Of a stretch of DNA of 64,000 nucleotides, positions 52,957 through 61,625 are shown one piece after another. Within the stretch, counting starts at the first letter, position 1; each line of letters opens with the position of its first letter. The position numbers were made by a program, and so were the translations under genes. Below the pieces are notes generated by a model. That model was not told the origin of the DNA, searched no databases, and worked only from the letters and a program-made list of their open reading frames with translations. Source of the DNA: Thiomicrospira sp. XS5 (GTDB taxonomy: Bacteria > Pseudomonadota > Gammaproteobacteria > Thiomicrospirales > Thiomicrospiraceae); assembly GCF_001507555.1 (NCBI RefSeq), contig NZ_LQBO01000001.1:806001-870000 (forward strand), read 5' to 3'.

Positions 52957-55249
52957 CTCTAGCAGGCCTGGCAAATTTCTACTGTTGTAGATAACGTCCT
53001 GAATTCAGGGCAATATCCTCTAGCAGGCCTGGCAAATTTCTACTGTTGTAGATAAATTCACCCATTCTTTGTCATCAGACTCTAGCAGGCCTGGCAAATT
53101 TCTACTGTTGTAGATAACGTCCTGAATTCAGGGCAATATCCTCTAGCAGGCCTGGCAAATTTCTACTGTTGTAGATAAATTCACCCATTCTTTGTCATCA
53201 GACTCTAGCAGGCCTGGCAAATTTCTACTGTTGTAGATACTTAACACTTGAAAATGTAACAATGAGCTCTAGCAGGCCTGGCAAATTTCTACTGTTGTAG
53301 ATTCCATCACCGTCCTCCTTTAGTGATTCTCTAGCAGGCCTGGCAAATTTCTACTGTTGTAGATCAGTTCAATAAGGTCTTCGTATTCCGCTCTAGCAGG
53401 CCTGGCAAATTTCTACTGTTGTAGATTAATCGTCCCTATACATCTTATCTATCATTCTCTAGCAGGCCTGGCAAATTTCTACTGTTGTAGATATAAACCA
53501 CAATGCCATAATACCGGAACTCTAGCAGGCCTGGCAAATTTCTACTGTTGTAGATGGTGCTAACCCTAAAATGAGCAGTGGAAACTCTAGCAGGCCTGGC
53601 AAATTTCTACTGTTGTAGATCTGGTGCTGAAATGTCAACATTGTAACTCTAGCAGGCCTGGCAAATTTCTACTGTTGTAGATTGCAATGGTACGCTCCAT
53701 TTTCTGGATCTCTAGCAGGCCTGGCAAATTTCTACTGTTGTAGATAGCGAACGATTCGGTCATCCGGTAAACCTCTAGCAGGCCTGGCAAATTTCTACTG
53801 TTGTAGATAATATCGTCCCAGGCCTTGGTTGGCACCAACTCTAGCAGGCCTGGCAAATTTCTACTGTTGTAGATATTGGTGTTGTCTGCAATCATGGCTC
53901 CTCTAGCAGGCCTGGCAAATTTCTACTGTTGTAGATACTTAATCGCTTGACAATGTAACAGCGCTCTAGCAGGCCTGGCAAATTTCTACTGTTGTAGATG
54001 CCGAACATATCCTGCTGATTGTCAGATTCTCTAGCAGGCCTGGCAAATTTCTACTGTTGTAGATTCAAGGTGATGACTGAATTGCTCGGTACTCTAGCAG
54101 GCCTGGCAAATTTCTACTGTTGTAGATTGGGTACTATGAACAATGTTCGTCGTGACCTCTAGCAGGCCTGGCAAATTTCTACTGTTGTAGATGATTGCCA
54201 AAACTGTTTAACTTGCCATCTCTAGCAGGCCTGGCAAATTTCTACTGTTGTAGATCGGACGAAGTCCAACTCGAGCCGGAAGAACTCTAGCAGGCCTGGC
54301 AAATTTCTACTGTTGTAGATTTGCGCCGCGCCATGTGGCACCCGGTCTCTAGCAGGCCTGGCAAATTTCTACTGTTGTAGATTGTGTCATAAGTCCATCC
54401 AGTTTTAAACTCTAGCAGGCCTGGCAAATTTCTACTGTTGTAGATGCGCGGCCTTATGACGGAAATAGCGCACTCTAGCAGGCCTGGCAAATTTCTACTG
54501 TTGTAGATGGCGCACTGTGAAACGGTGAGCAGTTCCTCTAGCAGGCCTGGCAAATTTCTACTGTTGTAGATAAGATGAATTGACCACTCTTGAGCAACTC
54601 TAGCAGGCCTGGCAAATTTCTACTGTTGTAGATTCAAGCTTGGCTTCGTTTTCTTTGTACTCTAGCAGGCCTGGCAAATTTCTACTGTTGTAGATCGCAC
54701 CATCAACATAAACAGAATTAACAATCTCTAGCAGGCCTGGCAAATTTCTACTGTTGTAGATCGAATACCCAGCACGAATGGCAGCCTGAGCTCTAGCAGG
54801 CCTGGCAAATTTCTACTGTTGTAGATCAGTACTCCAAGGCGGCGCGGCTTCGCCTCTAGCAGGCCTGGCAAATTTCTACTGTTGTAGATATAGAGCGTAA
54901 ACACGGTAGAATAGCCGGCTCTAGCAGGCCTGGCAAATTTCTACTGTTGTAGATAAGTTCGCATAATGTATAGAGTGTGACCTCTAGCAGGCCTGGCAAA
55001 TTTCTACTGTTGTAGATGAATGCGGTTACCGCGTGGAATCAGAACTCTAGCAGGCCTGGCAAATTTCTACTGTTGTAGATTCCGCCGCCGTGCCGCCAAT
55101 AAAGACCTCTAGCAGGCCTGGCAAATTTCTACTGTTGTAGATAAAAACGATCCGCATCCTTTTACCACCCTCTAGCAGGCCTGGCAAATTTCTACTGTTG
55201 TAGATCTGATGGCGGCGTTAACTTCCTGAGCACTCTAGCAGGCCTGGCA
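52957..55249 (+). CRISPR. Type V-A CRISPR array, 36 full repeats plus one truncated
   Basis: The 36-bp repeat begins CTCTAGCAGGCCTGGC, then AAATT, and ends TCTACTGTTGTAGAT, the Cas12a processing stem-loop (TCTAC/GTAGA with loop TGTT). I count 36 intact, essentially identical repeats (first 52957-52992, last 55170-55205), 36 spacers of 25-30 bp, and a final repeat at 55233 that matches only its first 17 bases. Transcription is with the cas genes. Spacers 1 and 2 recur exactly as spacers 3 and 4, and spacers 5 and 16 are near copies. The 5' half of the repeat contains the genome's CAGGCCTGG palindrome. Confidence 0.98.
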
Positions 55250-55293
55250 GGTTTAATTGACCATTACATTATGACTATTTTGGGAGTTAAGAT

Positions 55294-55533
55294 ATGTCGC
55301 TCACTATTATAAAAAATGTTTACAAAACCCTTCGCCGCGCTTTGTTTGGTCGCTTTATTTTGAATCGCCTTCGGCATCGTCGGTTTATTAGGATGCTGAA
55401 CCATTATCGGGCTAATCCCGACCTGGCTAAGATCGCTGTTAACTCGGATGATAACGAGAACGACTACCTAGATGGGGATCGCGTTGTTACTGGCATCACC
55501 GGAAAATTGATTCATTTTAGGGCGAGAAAATAA
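55294..55533 (+). CDS. Small basic hypothetical protein
   Basis: Not recognised. The 79-residue product is very basic in its first half (KTLRRALFGRFILNRLRHRR) and acidic later (SDDNENDYLDGD). There is a good GGGAG 11 nt before ATG 55294. It lies 44 bp after the CRISPR array on the same strand. It could be an ordinary small cytosolic or DNA-binding protein; nothing ties it to CRISPR function except position. Confidence 0.5.
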   Translation: MSLTIIKNVYKTLRRALFGRFILNRLRHRRFIRMLNHYRANPDLAKIAVNSDDNENDYLDGDRVVTGITGKLIHFRARK

Positions 55534-55560
55534 CGCAACGTTAGCTTAAAGTTTGACTGG

Positions 55561-55592
55561 TCTTTTACCAGGCCTGGGCGTTTTGGTAAGAG
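55561..55592 (+). repeat. CCAGGCCTGGGCGTTTT unit, first of two
   Basis: CCAGGCCTGG at 55568-55577 continues into GCGTTTT, and the whole is bracketed by TCTTTTACC and GGTAAGAGA, an imperfect outer stem. It could terminate the small gene at 55294. The left arm does not pair with GGGCG, unlike the clean terminators elsewhere. Confidence 0.5.
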
Positions 55593-55617
55593 ATGCTTCG
55601 GCTGCGCTCAGCATGAC
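55592..55617. repeat. 26-bp REP-like sequence, copy 1
   Basis: A GC-rich, partly self-complementary unit (ATGCTTCGG ... CTCAGCAT). It differs by about two bases from the reverse complement of 61466-61491 and is similar to 61519-61544. It lies in the intergenic region between the small gene and the flavin reductase gene. Confidence 0.55.
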
Positions 55618-55690
55618 ACTTTGGTATCCGGCCTGCGAGAATCAGCGTTGGCTGTGTGATGGGTTTGGAAAATGTTCAGACCTGATTTGA

Positions 55691-55707
55691 CCAGGCCTGG
55701 GCGTTTT
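55691..55707 (+). repeat. CCAGGCCTGGGCGTTTT unit, second of two
   Basis: An exact 17-bp copy of the unit at 55568-55584, 123 bp apart. It lies 35 bp before the 3' end of the convergent flavin reductase gene and could act in its termination. Confidence 0.55.
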
Positions 55708-55741
55708 TGATATTGATGTTTGGGTTGCTTAAATGGTTTCT

Positions 55742-56344
55742 TTAAGGCCGCTCAAGGGCAAACCGATCACGGGTCGTGGAATAGAGGTCGCCGCCGAGTT
55801 TGCCGATGGCATCGAGTTGGTCGGCTTGTATCATGCCGTCCTGAACGATGGCGTCGTCGATGAAAATGTTGACCACGTCGAGCAGGATCAGCGTGCCGCC
55901 GGTGGGTTGGTCGGAAATCGGTAGAAGTTCGCGCAGTTTGCATTCGTAGCGCACTGGCGCGTTGGCGACGCTTTTGGCGCGGACTTTTTCGCTGTTGCAA
56001 GCGGGAATGTCGGCGGCGGTGAATTCGCTGGTTTCCGGTGGCAGGGCGGCGCAGGAGGCGTTCATTTTGTCGGCCATCTCGGCGCTGACGATATTGACCA
56101 CGGCTTCGCCGGTTTCTTTCAGGTTTCGTAGCGTGTCTTTTTCTTGTTGGGTTTGCGGCATCACGTGGGTGATGGTGAGCACCGGCGGATTGACGCTGGC
56201 GACGCTGAAAAATGAATAGGGGGCGATGTTATTGATGCCTTGCGCGCTGAGCGTGCTGATCCAGGCGATTGGGCGGGGGATAATGCCGCCGACCAGCATT
56301 TTATAGATTTGCAAGGGTTCCAGTTGGGCGATGTCGTGATGCAT
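55742..56344 (-). CDS. Flavin reductase family protein (FMN-binding split barrel)
   Basis: A 200-residue flavin-binding protein of the DIM6/NTAB family. It has the family N-terminus LVGGIIPRPIAWISTLSAQG, NIAPYSFFSVASVNPPVLTI, and the middle RNLKETGEAVVNIVS. Such proteins bind FMN and reduce it with NAD(P)H or act as partner reductases; the substrate here is unknown. It is 9 bp downstream of the YdcF-like gene, probably in one transcript with it and the GGDEF gene. Confidence 0.9.
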   Translation of the reverse strand: MHHDIAQLEPLQIYKMLVGGIIPRPIAWISTLSAQGINNIAPYSFFSVASVNPPVLTITHVMPQTQQEKDTLRNLKETGEAVVNIVSAEMADKMNASCAALPPETSEFTAADIPACNSEKVRAKSVANAPVRYECKLRELLPISDQPTGGTLILLDVVNIFIDDAIVQDGMIQADQLDAIGKLGGDLYSTTRDRFALERP

Positions 56345-56353
56345 GTGTGTTCC

Positions 56354-57184
56354 TTATTCTGATGCGTTGGGTTCGGGCGCTTTGGGTTTGGGGAACCAGT
56401 CCGAACTTTTCCCTGTCCAGTAGTAGGCCGTCAGGCCAATCCATTCTTTCCAAGCCGGTTCCAATGATTTCAAGTGGTCGAAGAAGTCCAAGTCGATTTT
56501 TCGGTATTCGTCGCTGTTGGAGCGGAAATCGACCGGATAAGCGATGACGTTGATGCCCTGCTTGTTGGCGATGCCGACGGCGCGGGGCATGTGAAACGCG
56601 GAGGTAATGAGCAGGTAGCGCCCATCCGGATTCGGCAGCAACGGGTGGACATTGCGAAAGTTCTCATAGGTGTTGCGTGAGTCGGATTCGATAATGATTC
56701 GATCCGGCGCAATATTTAGGGCCGTGAGTAATTGGCGTGCCAGGCCGCCTTCTTTTTCCGATTGGTTTTGCAGTTGAAGCGAGCCGCTGCCGCCGGTGAA
56801 AATGATGGGGGCGTTCGGGTAACGGGTGGCCAGTTTTTTGGTGGCGATGTAGCGATCGCCGCCCAAACCGAGTTCCGGGGTTTGCCAGCTTAAACTGCGT
56901 TTTAAGTCTTCGCCGCCGCCTAAAACCAGAATGCCGTCGATTTTGGCCGGCATGGGGTTGGGGGTGGTGAAGCGTTTTTCCAGTGGCTGAATTAATAGGT
57001 CGCCGACCGGGAAGGCTAACACTATCAACGCAATCAGGCCGGTGGGTAACAGGATTTTTTTGGCGGTTCGGATTTGGTTGAACAGCAGGAAGAGGGTGCC
57101 GATAATCATCAGGATGATCATCAGATTGCTTGGGCTGAGGAGTGCCCAGGCGATTTTAGAGAGAACGAAGAAAATGTGATCCAT
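56354..57184 (-). CDS. YdcF/ElyC-like DUF218 membrane protein
   Basis: A 276-residue protein with two N-terminal membrane helices (MIILMIIGTLFLLF and GLIALIVLAFPVGDLLI) and a periplasmic DUF218 domain. That domain has DGILVLGGGEDLKRS, the central EGGLARQLL with SDSRNTYEN, and LITSAFHMPRAVGI. ElyC of E. coli, with the same layout, affects undecaprenyl-phosphate recycling and envelope biogenesis. It starts 3 bp after the GGDEF gene stop. Confidence 0.88.
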   Translation of the reverse strand: MDHIFFVLSKIAWALLSPSNLMIILMIIGTLFLLFNQIRTAKKILLPTGLIALIVLAFPVGDLLIQPLEKRFTTPNPMPAKIDGILVLGGGEDLKRSLSWQTPELGLGGDRYIATKKLATRYPNAPIIFTGGSGSLQLQNQSEKEGGLARQLLTALNIAPDRIIIESDSRNTYENFRNVHPLLPNPDGRYLLITSAFHMPRAVGIANKQGINVIAYPVDFRSNSDEYRKIDLDFFDHLKSLEPAWKEWIGLTAYYWTGKSSDWFPKPKAPEPNASE

Positions 57185-57187
57185 GGG

Positions 57188-58474
57188 TTAAACTTGCGGC
57201 AGTTCGTTGGCTAAGATGCTTTGATTGCGCCCGTTTTCTTTGGCGGCATACACCGCTTTGTCGGCTTGAGCAATGATGTCTTCGAAGCTGTCACCGTTGT
57301 CCGGGTAACCGGCCAGGCCGATACTCAAGGTGAACGGTAGGATACCGATGCTGGACCAATCGGCTTCTTCAAAAGACCGGCGCAGTTTTTCGGCAATGAC
57401 TTCGGTGTCTTCCAGTTCGGTGTTGGGGAAGACGATGACGAACTCTTCGCCACCCCAGCGATAGAGGTAATCGGTGCTGCGAATGGCTTGTTGAAGAATC
57501 TGGCTGCCGAAGACGATGGCTTCGTCGCCTTTCTGGTGGCCGTGCATGTCATTGATGTTCTTGAAGTCGTCGAAATCCACGACGGCGAGGCTCATTGGTG
57601 TTTTGTTGCGTTTGGACAGCGCCAAGTGGCGCTGTGCCTGGTTTTCGCCTTCTCGCCGGTTCGGCAACTGGGTGAGGAAATCATTAGCGGCCAGCGCTTC
57701 CAGTTGGAACTGCAGTTGTTTACGTTCGGTGATGTTCTGCACCATGCCCACCATGCGGAGCGGTTTGCCGTCATCATCGCGTTGGCAGACTTTACCGCGG
57801 TCATGCACCCACAGATAATGGCCGTTTCGGTTGCGGAGGCGGTATTCCACTTCGTAGACGCCGCGTAGGCCTTGGTGATAATCCTGCATGACCTGCATGA
57901 CCATTTGCAGGTCGTCCGGGTGAACATTGCGGGTCCAGGTTTCAATGACGGGTTCCATTTCGTTCGGGCCGTAACCGAGCATTTTGTTCAATTGAGGGCT
58001 GAAGAAGACATGGCCGGTATCGACTTCCCATTCCCAGAGACCGTCCGACGCTTCATTGAGTGCAAACCAGATGCTGTTCTCTTTGGTTTGCAGGTCTTTT
58101 TCCAACGCCAAGCGTTTATTGACGTCGCGCGCGATGGATAGAAAATAGGTTTGGCCTTGGTGTTCGAAGTGGGTGGTATTGATTTCGACCGCAATTTCGC
58201 CGCCGTTTTTATGAAGATGGCGACCGACGAAGGTATAGGTTTTGTGGGCTTGAATCACCTGGGCGATTTCATCCCATTGTGATTGGCCGACGACGTCTTT
58301 TTGTAACGAAAGGACCGAGTGGTTGAGCACTTCCTCTTTTTCGAAACCGAGGTCTTCATAAGCAGCGCGATTGCACCAGAGAATATTGGACGTTTCCGGC
58401 TCAAGCAGATAAACGCCATCGGCCATGTTGTTGAATAGTACGTCGAGATCCGGTTGGTTCTTCAGGGTTGTCAT
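57188..58474 (-). CDS. Diguanylate cyclase with two PAS domains
   Basis: A 428-residue soluble signalling protein. PAS 1 covers about 8-125 (PDLDVLFNNMADGVYLLEPE). PAS 2 with PAC covers about 135-255 (WEWEVDTGHVFFSPQLNKML, then MVGMVQNITERKQ). The GGDEF domain covers about 260-425 with active RWGGEEF. The inhibitory RxxD site appears as RSTD before YLYRWGGEEF, so product inhibition is likely. No membrane helix is present, so sensing is cytoplasmic (redox, oxygen or ligand unknown). It heads a three-gene minus-strand unit. Confidence 0.93.
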   Translation of the reverse strand: MTTLKNQPDLDVLFNNMADGVYLLEPETSNILWCNRAAYEDLGFEKEEVLNHSVLSLQKDVVGQSQWDEIAQVIQAHKTYTFVGRHLHKNGGEIAVEINTTHFEHQGQTYFLSIARDVNKRLALEKDLQTKENSIWFALNEASDGLWEWEVDTGHVFFSPQLNKMLGYGPNEMEPVIETWTRNVHPDDLQMVMQVMQDYHQGLRGVYEVEYRLRNRNGHYLWVHDRGKVCQRDDDGKPLRMVGMVQNITERKQLQFQLEALAANDFLTQLPNRREGENQAQRHLALSKRNKTPMSLAVVDFDDFKNINDMHGHQKGDEAIVFGSQILQQAIRSTDYLYRWGGEEFVIVFPNTELEDTEVIAEKLRRSFEEADWSSIGILPFTLSIGLAGYPDNGDSFEDIIAQADKAVYAAKENGRNQSILANELPQV

Positions 58475-58651
58475 TTATTGTGGCCTATAAATGTCCACTC
58501 CTTGTTCGTTTGAATGCGGTGCGCATCGATAAACGTCAGAAGAAGTTCCTTGTTGTCAGGGTTGCGTAATTTTATTTATGATTATTATTTTTATATATCA
58601 ATATGATATACGATATGAATGGAACATGAACCGTAATATTTCCACTTTTCT

Positions 58652-58677
58652 CTTGAAAAGACTTTTTTTGTCCATAT
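58652..58677 (+). promoter_or_regulatory. Sigma32-like heat-shock promoter of clpB
   Basis: CTTGAAA at 58652-58658 is a perfect sigma32 -35 element; GTCCATAT at 58670-58677 fits the CCCCATNT -10 moderately, at an 11-bp spacing. It lies about 70 bp before the clpB start, as expected for a heat-shock chaperone. The rest of the 273-bp gap is AT-rich with no gene. Confidence 0.6.
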
Positions 58678-58747
58678 CTTTAAATTAGTTCAATAATCCT
58701 TGCAAGTGAATGGCTTAGGCAAGGTTAGTTTAAGGAGATTTTTAAGA

Positions 58748-61312
58748 ATGATGGATAAGTTTACCTCTCAATTTCAATCCATCCTGGGGCAGGCGCAATC
58801 CATGGCGCTCGGGCTGGGCAATCAATTTATTGAACCGTTACATATTCTCTCTGCGCTCCTGGCAGAGCAATCGTCATTGTTGCAGTTGGCCGGTGTGGAT
58901 GTGGCAAAACTCAAAGCCTCGGTGGATGAAAAACTGCCAGGCCTGCCGAAAGTGTCCGGACACGGCGGCGATGTACAATTGTCGCAAAACAGCGGACGTG
59001 TGTTGAACTTGATGGATCAGCTGGCACAGAAGCGTGGTGATGCTTACATTGCCAGTGAATTATTTTATTTAGCCGCTTTGCAGTCCAATGACTCGATTAA
59101 GGATTTGCTGAAGCAGGCCGGAGCCACGGAACAGAATATCGAGGCGGCCATTGACCAAGTAAGAGGAGGCGAAACCGTGCAAGACCCGAATGCGGAAGAA
59201 AACAGACAAGCGTTGGATAAATACACTTTGGATTTAACCGAGCGTGCGCGTAGCGGTAAGCTGGACCCGGTCATCGGTCGTGATGACGAGATTCGCCGCG
59301 CCGTTCAGGTGTTGCAGCGCCGTACCAAAAACAACCCGGTGCTGATCGGGGAGCCGGGGGTCGGTAAAACCGCCATCGTGGAAGGCTTGGCACAACGGAT
59401 TGTGAACGGTGAAGTCCCGGAAGGTCTGAAAAACAAAAAACTGCTGTCGTTGGACTTGGCCGGTTTGCTGGCGGGTGCCAAATATCGCGGTGAATTCGAA
59501 GAACGCCTGAAAGCCTTGTTGAAGGATCTGGAAAAACAGGAAGGCTCTGTCATTCTGTTTATCGACGAAATCCATACCATGGTCGGCGCCGGGAAAACCG
59601 AAGGCTCGATGGACGCCGGAAACATGTTGAAACCGGCGCTGGCCCGTGGGGAATTACACTGCATCGGCGCCACTACCTTGGACGAATACCGTGAAAATAT
59701 CGAAAAAGACGCCGCGCTGGAACGTCGTTTCCAAAAAGTGATTGTGGACGAACCGAGCGAAGAAGACACCATTGCGATTTTGCGTGGTCTGAAAGAGCGT
59801 TACGAGGTGCACCACGGTGTGGCGATTACCGACCCGGCGATTATCGCTGCGGCGCATTTGTCGCAGCGTTACATCACCGACCGACAACTGCCGGATAAAG
59901 CCATTGACTTGATTGATGAAGCCGCGTCGCGCATCCGTATGGAAATCGACTCCAAGCCGGAAGAGATGGATAAACTCGACCGTCGCTTGATTCAGTTGAA
60001 AATCGAACGTGAGGCTTTGAAAAAAGAAAAGGACGACGCGTCTAAAAAACGCTTAACTGTTTTGCAGGAATCCATCGACGAGATGGAAAAAGAATACGCC
60101 GATCTCGAAGAAATCTGGAAAAAAGACAAGGCCGCCTTGCAGGGGGCCAAACAGTATAAAGAAGAACTTGATAAAGCCCGTATCGAAATGGACGCGGCGC
60201 ACCGTGAAGGGAACCTGGGCCGCATGTCCGAGTTGCAATACGGCGTGATTCCGGATCTGGAAGCCAAAATCAAAGCGGCGGAAGAAGCGGAAAACGAAGC
60301 GGAAGGTCAGGTGCATTTATTGCGCAATAAAGTCTCTGAGGAAGAAATTGCCGAAGTGGTGGCGCGTTGGACCGGCATTCCGATTTCCAGAATGCTGGAA
60401 GGCGAGCGTGATAAGTTGCTGCGTATGGAAGAAGCGCTGGGCGCGAAAGTCATCGGGCAACAGGAAGCCGTGTCGGCCGTGTCGGATGCGATTCGTCGTT
60501 CCCGCGCCGGTTTGTCGGACCCGAACCGTCCGAACGGTTCTTTCTTGTTCCTTGGGCCAACCGGGGTCGGGAAAACCGAACTGACCAAAGCCTTGGCCGA
60601 TTTCCTGTTCGACACCCAGGACGCCATTGTGCGTTTGGACATGTCGGAGTTTATGGAGAAGCATTCCGTGGCCCGCTTGATTGGGGCGCCTCCGGGGTAT
60701 GTCGGTTATGAACAGGGCGGTTATCTGACTGAAGCGGTGCGCCGCAAACCCTATTCTGTGATTTTGCTGGATGAGGTGGAAAAAGCACACCCGGATGTGT
60801 TCAATATCCTGTTGCAAGTGCTGGACGACGGTCGTTTGACCGACGGGCAAGGCCGTACGGTGGATTTCAAAAACACGGTGATTGTGATGACGTCCAACCT
60901 GGGTTCGCACATCATTCAGGAAAAAGCTGCCACCGCAACCTACGATGAAATGAAGCAAGATGTCATGGAAGTGGTCGGCAGTCATTTCCGTCCAGAATTC
61001 ATTAACCGGATTGACGACATCGTGGTGTTCCATCCATTGGATCAGGCGCAAATTCGGGCGATTGCCGATATTCAGTTGAACCACCTGCGTGCGCGTTTGG
61101 CGGACAACGATTTGCAATTGGAAATCGCTGGCAGTGTGCTGGATAAAATCGGTGAAGCCGGTTTTGATCCGGTCTATGGGGCACGGCCTTTGAAACGTGC
61201 AGTGCAACAATTGGTGGAAAACCCGTTGGCGCAACGTCTGTTGAAAGGGGAGTTCGCCGCGGGCGACACCGTTCATGTCGGATTGACGGATGGTGAAATC
61301 GATTTTCATTAA
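58748..61312 (+). CDS. clpB: ATP-dependent disaggregase ClpB
   Basis: A heat-shock AAA+ chaperone that rescues aggregated proteins with DnaK. The 854-residue product has the N domain ([20 protein letters not shown]), NBD1 with Walker A GEPGVGKT near 201-208, the ClpB middle coiled coil (about 400-525, with [20 protein letters not shown]), NBD2 with Walker A GPTGVGKT near 602-609, and a C-domain. The middle domain separates it from ClpA. AAGGAG at 58732-58737 supports ATG 58748; the upstream open frame to 58700 is not needed. It has one CCAGGCCTG site, at 58937. Confidence 0.97.
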   Translation: MMDKFTSQFQSILGQAQSMALGLGNQFIEPLHILSALLAEQSSLLQLAGVDVAKLKASVDEKLPGLPKVSGHGGDVQLSQNSGRVLNLMDQLAQKRGDAYIASELFYLAALQSNDSIKDLLKQAGATEQNIEAAIDQVRGGETVQDPNAEENRQALDKYTLDLTERARSGKLDPVIGRDDEIRRAVQVLQRRTKNNPVLIGEPGVGKTAIVEGLAQRIVNGEVPEGLKNKKLLSLDLAGLLAGAKYRGEFEERLKALLKDLEKQEGSVILFIDEIHTMVGAGKTEGSMDAGNMLKPALARGELHCIGATTLDEYRENIEKDAALERRFQKVIVDEPSEEDTIAILRGLKERYEVHHGVAITDPAIIAAAHLSQRYITDRQLPDKAIDLIDEAASRIRMEIDSKPEEMDKLDRRLIQLKIEREALKKEKDDASKKRLTVLQESIDEMEKEYADLEEIWKKDKAALQGAKQYKEELDKARIEMDAAHREGNLGRMSELQYGVIPDLEAKIKAAEEAENEAEGQVHLLRNKVSEEEIAEVVARWTGIPISRMLEGERDKLLRMEEALGAKVIGQQEAVSAVSDAIRRSRAGLSDPNRPNGSFLFLGPTGVGKTELTKALADFLFDTQDAIVRLDMSEFMEKHSVARLIGAPPGYVGYEQGGYLTEAVRRKPYSVILLDEVEKAHPDVFNILLQVLDDGRLTDGQGRTVDFKNTVIVMTSNLGSHIIQEKAATATYDEMKQDVMEVVGSHFRPEFINRIDDIVVFHPLDQAQIRAIADIQLNHLRARLADNDLQLEIAGSVLDKIGEAGFDPVYGARPLKRAVQQLVENPLAQRLLKGEFAAGDTVHVGLTDGEIDFH

Positions 61313-61344
61313 GTCGCGATTCGGTCAATAAAATTACCTGATAT

Positions 61345-61376
61345 AACCCGCTTAGGATTGGCTGAGCGGGTTTTTT
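61345..61376 (+). terminator. Terminator after clpB
   Basis: Stem AACCCGCT/AGCGGGTT with a 12-base loop and six T, 32 bp after the clpB stop. It does not contain the CCAGGCCTGG core. Confidence 0.85.
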
Positions 61377-61465
61377 GATGCCTGAAAAGGATTGTTTCGA
61401 GTGTCTTGATAGTCTTCAAGGTGTTTTTAAATGCATTTAAATTCATAGAGACCAAGAGAAAAATG

Positions 61466-61544
61466 GTCATGCTGAGCGAAGTCGAAGCATCTTGTTCCGG
61501 CAACGCAAACCTTTTGGAGATCCTTCGGCTTCGCTCAGGATGAC
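61466..61544. repeat. Pair of inverted REP-like sequences (REPIN-like)
   Basis: Two 26-bp units lie head to head at 61466-61491 and 61519-61544, each containing the phrase GCTGAGCGAAG or its relative CTTCGCTCAG. A third copy is at 55592. The pair would fold into a large hairpin. It is non-coding and lies between the clpB terminator and the Fur box. Confidence 0.65.
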
Positions 61545-61584
61545 GGGTGAGTGATTAAATTGACTTTTAGCGCGCAATAAATAA

Positions 61585-61603
61585 AATGATAATTGTTATC
61601 ATT
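61585..61603. promoter_or_regulatory. Fur box before the Cys-rich gene
   Basis: AATGATAATTGTTATCATT is a near-perfect inverted repeat matching the Fur consensus of GATAAT-type hexamers. It ends 22 bp before the start codon, so the gene should be iron-repressed. Confidence 0.8.
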
Positions 61604-61625
61604 AACTTTTTTTGGGAGTGAGACA

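Noticed and set aside
53809-53838. Spacer 14 as self-targeting because it contains CCCAGGCC
   Set aside because: Only eight bases resemble the genomic motif; no longer match to any part of the window was found by eye.
53635-53895. Minus-strand open frames across the CRISPR array with a repeated peptide (IYNSRNLPGLLE)
   Set aside because: They are translations of the CRISPR repeat; each repeat gives the same peptide and there is no start signal.
55733-55924. Plus-strand frame opposite the flavin reductase gene
   Set aside because: Shadow of the well-supported minus-strand gene; no ribosome binding site and no family resemblance.
60317-61309. 330-codon minus-strand frame inside clpB
   Set aside because: Long antisense frames are common opposite conserved genes with this codon use; the sequence is rich in His, Gln and Phe without domains.
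61593-61625. Upstream extension of the Cys-rich protein from 61593
   Set aside because: It would translate across the Fur box and lacks a ribosome binding site, while ATG 61626 has GGGAG at good spacing.
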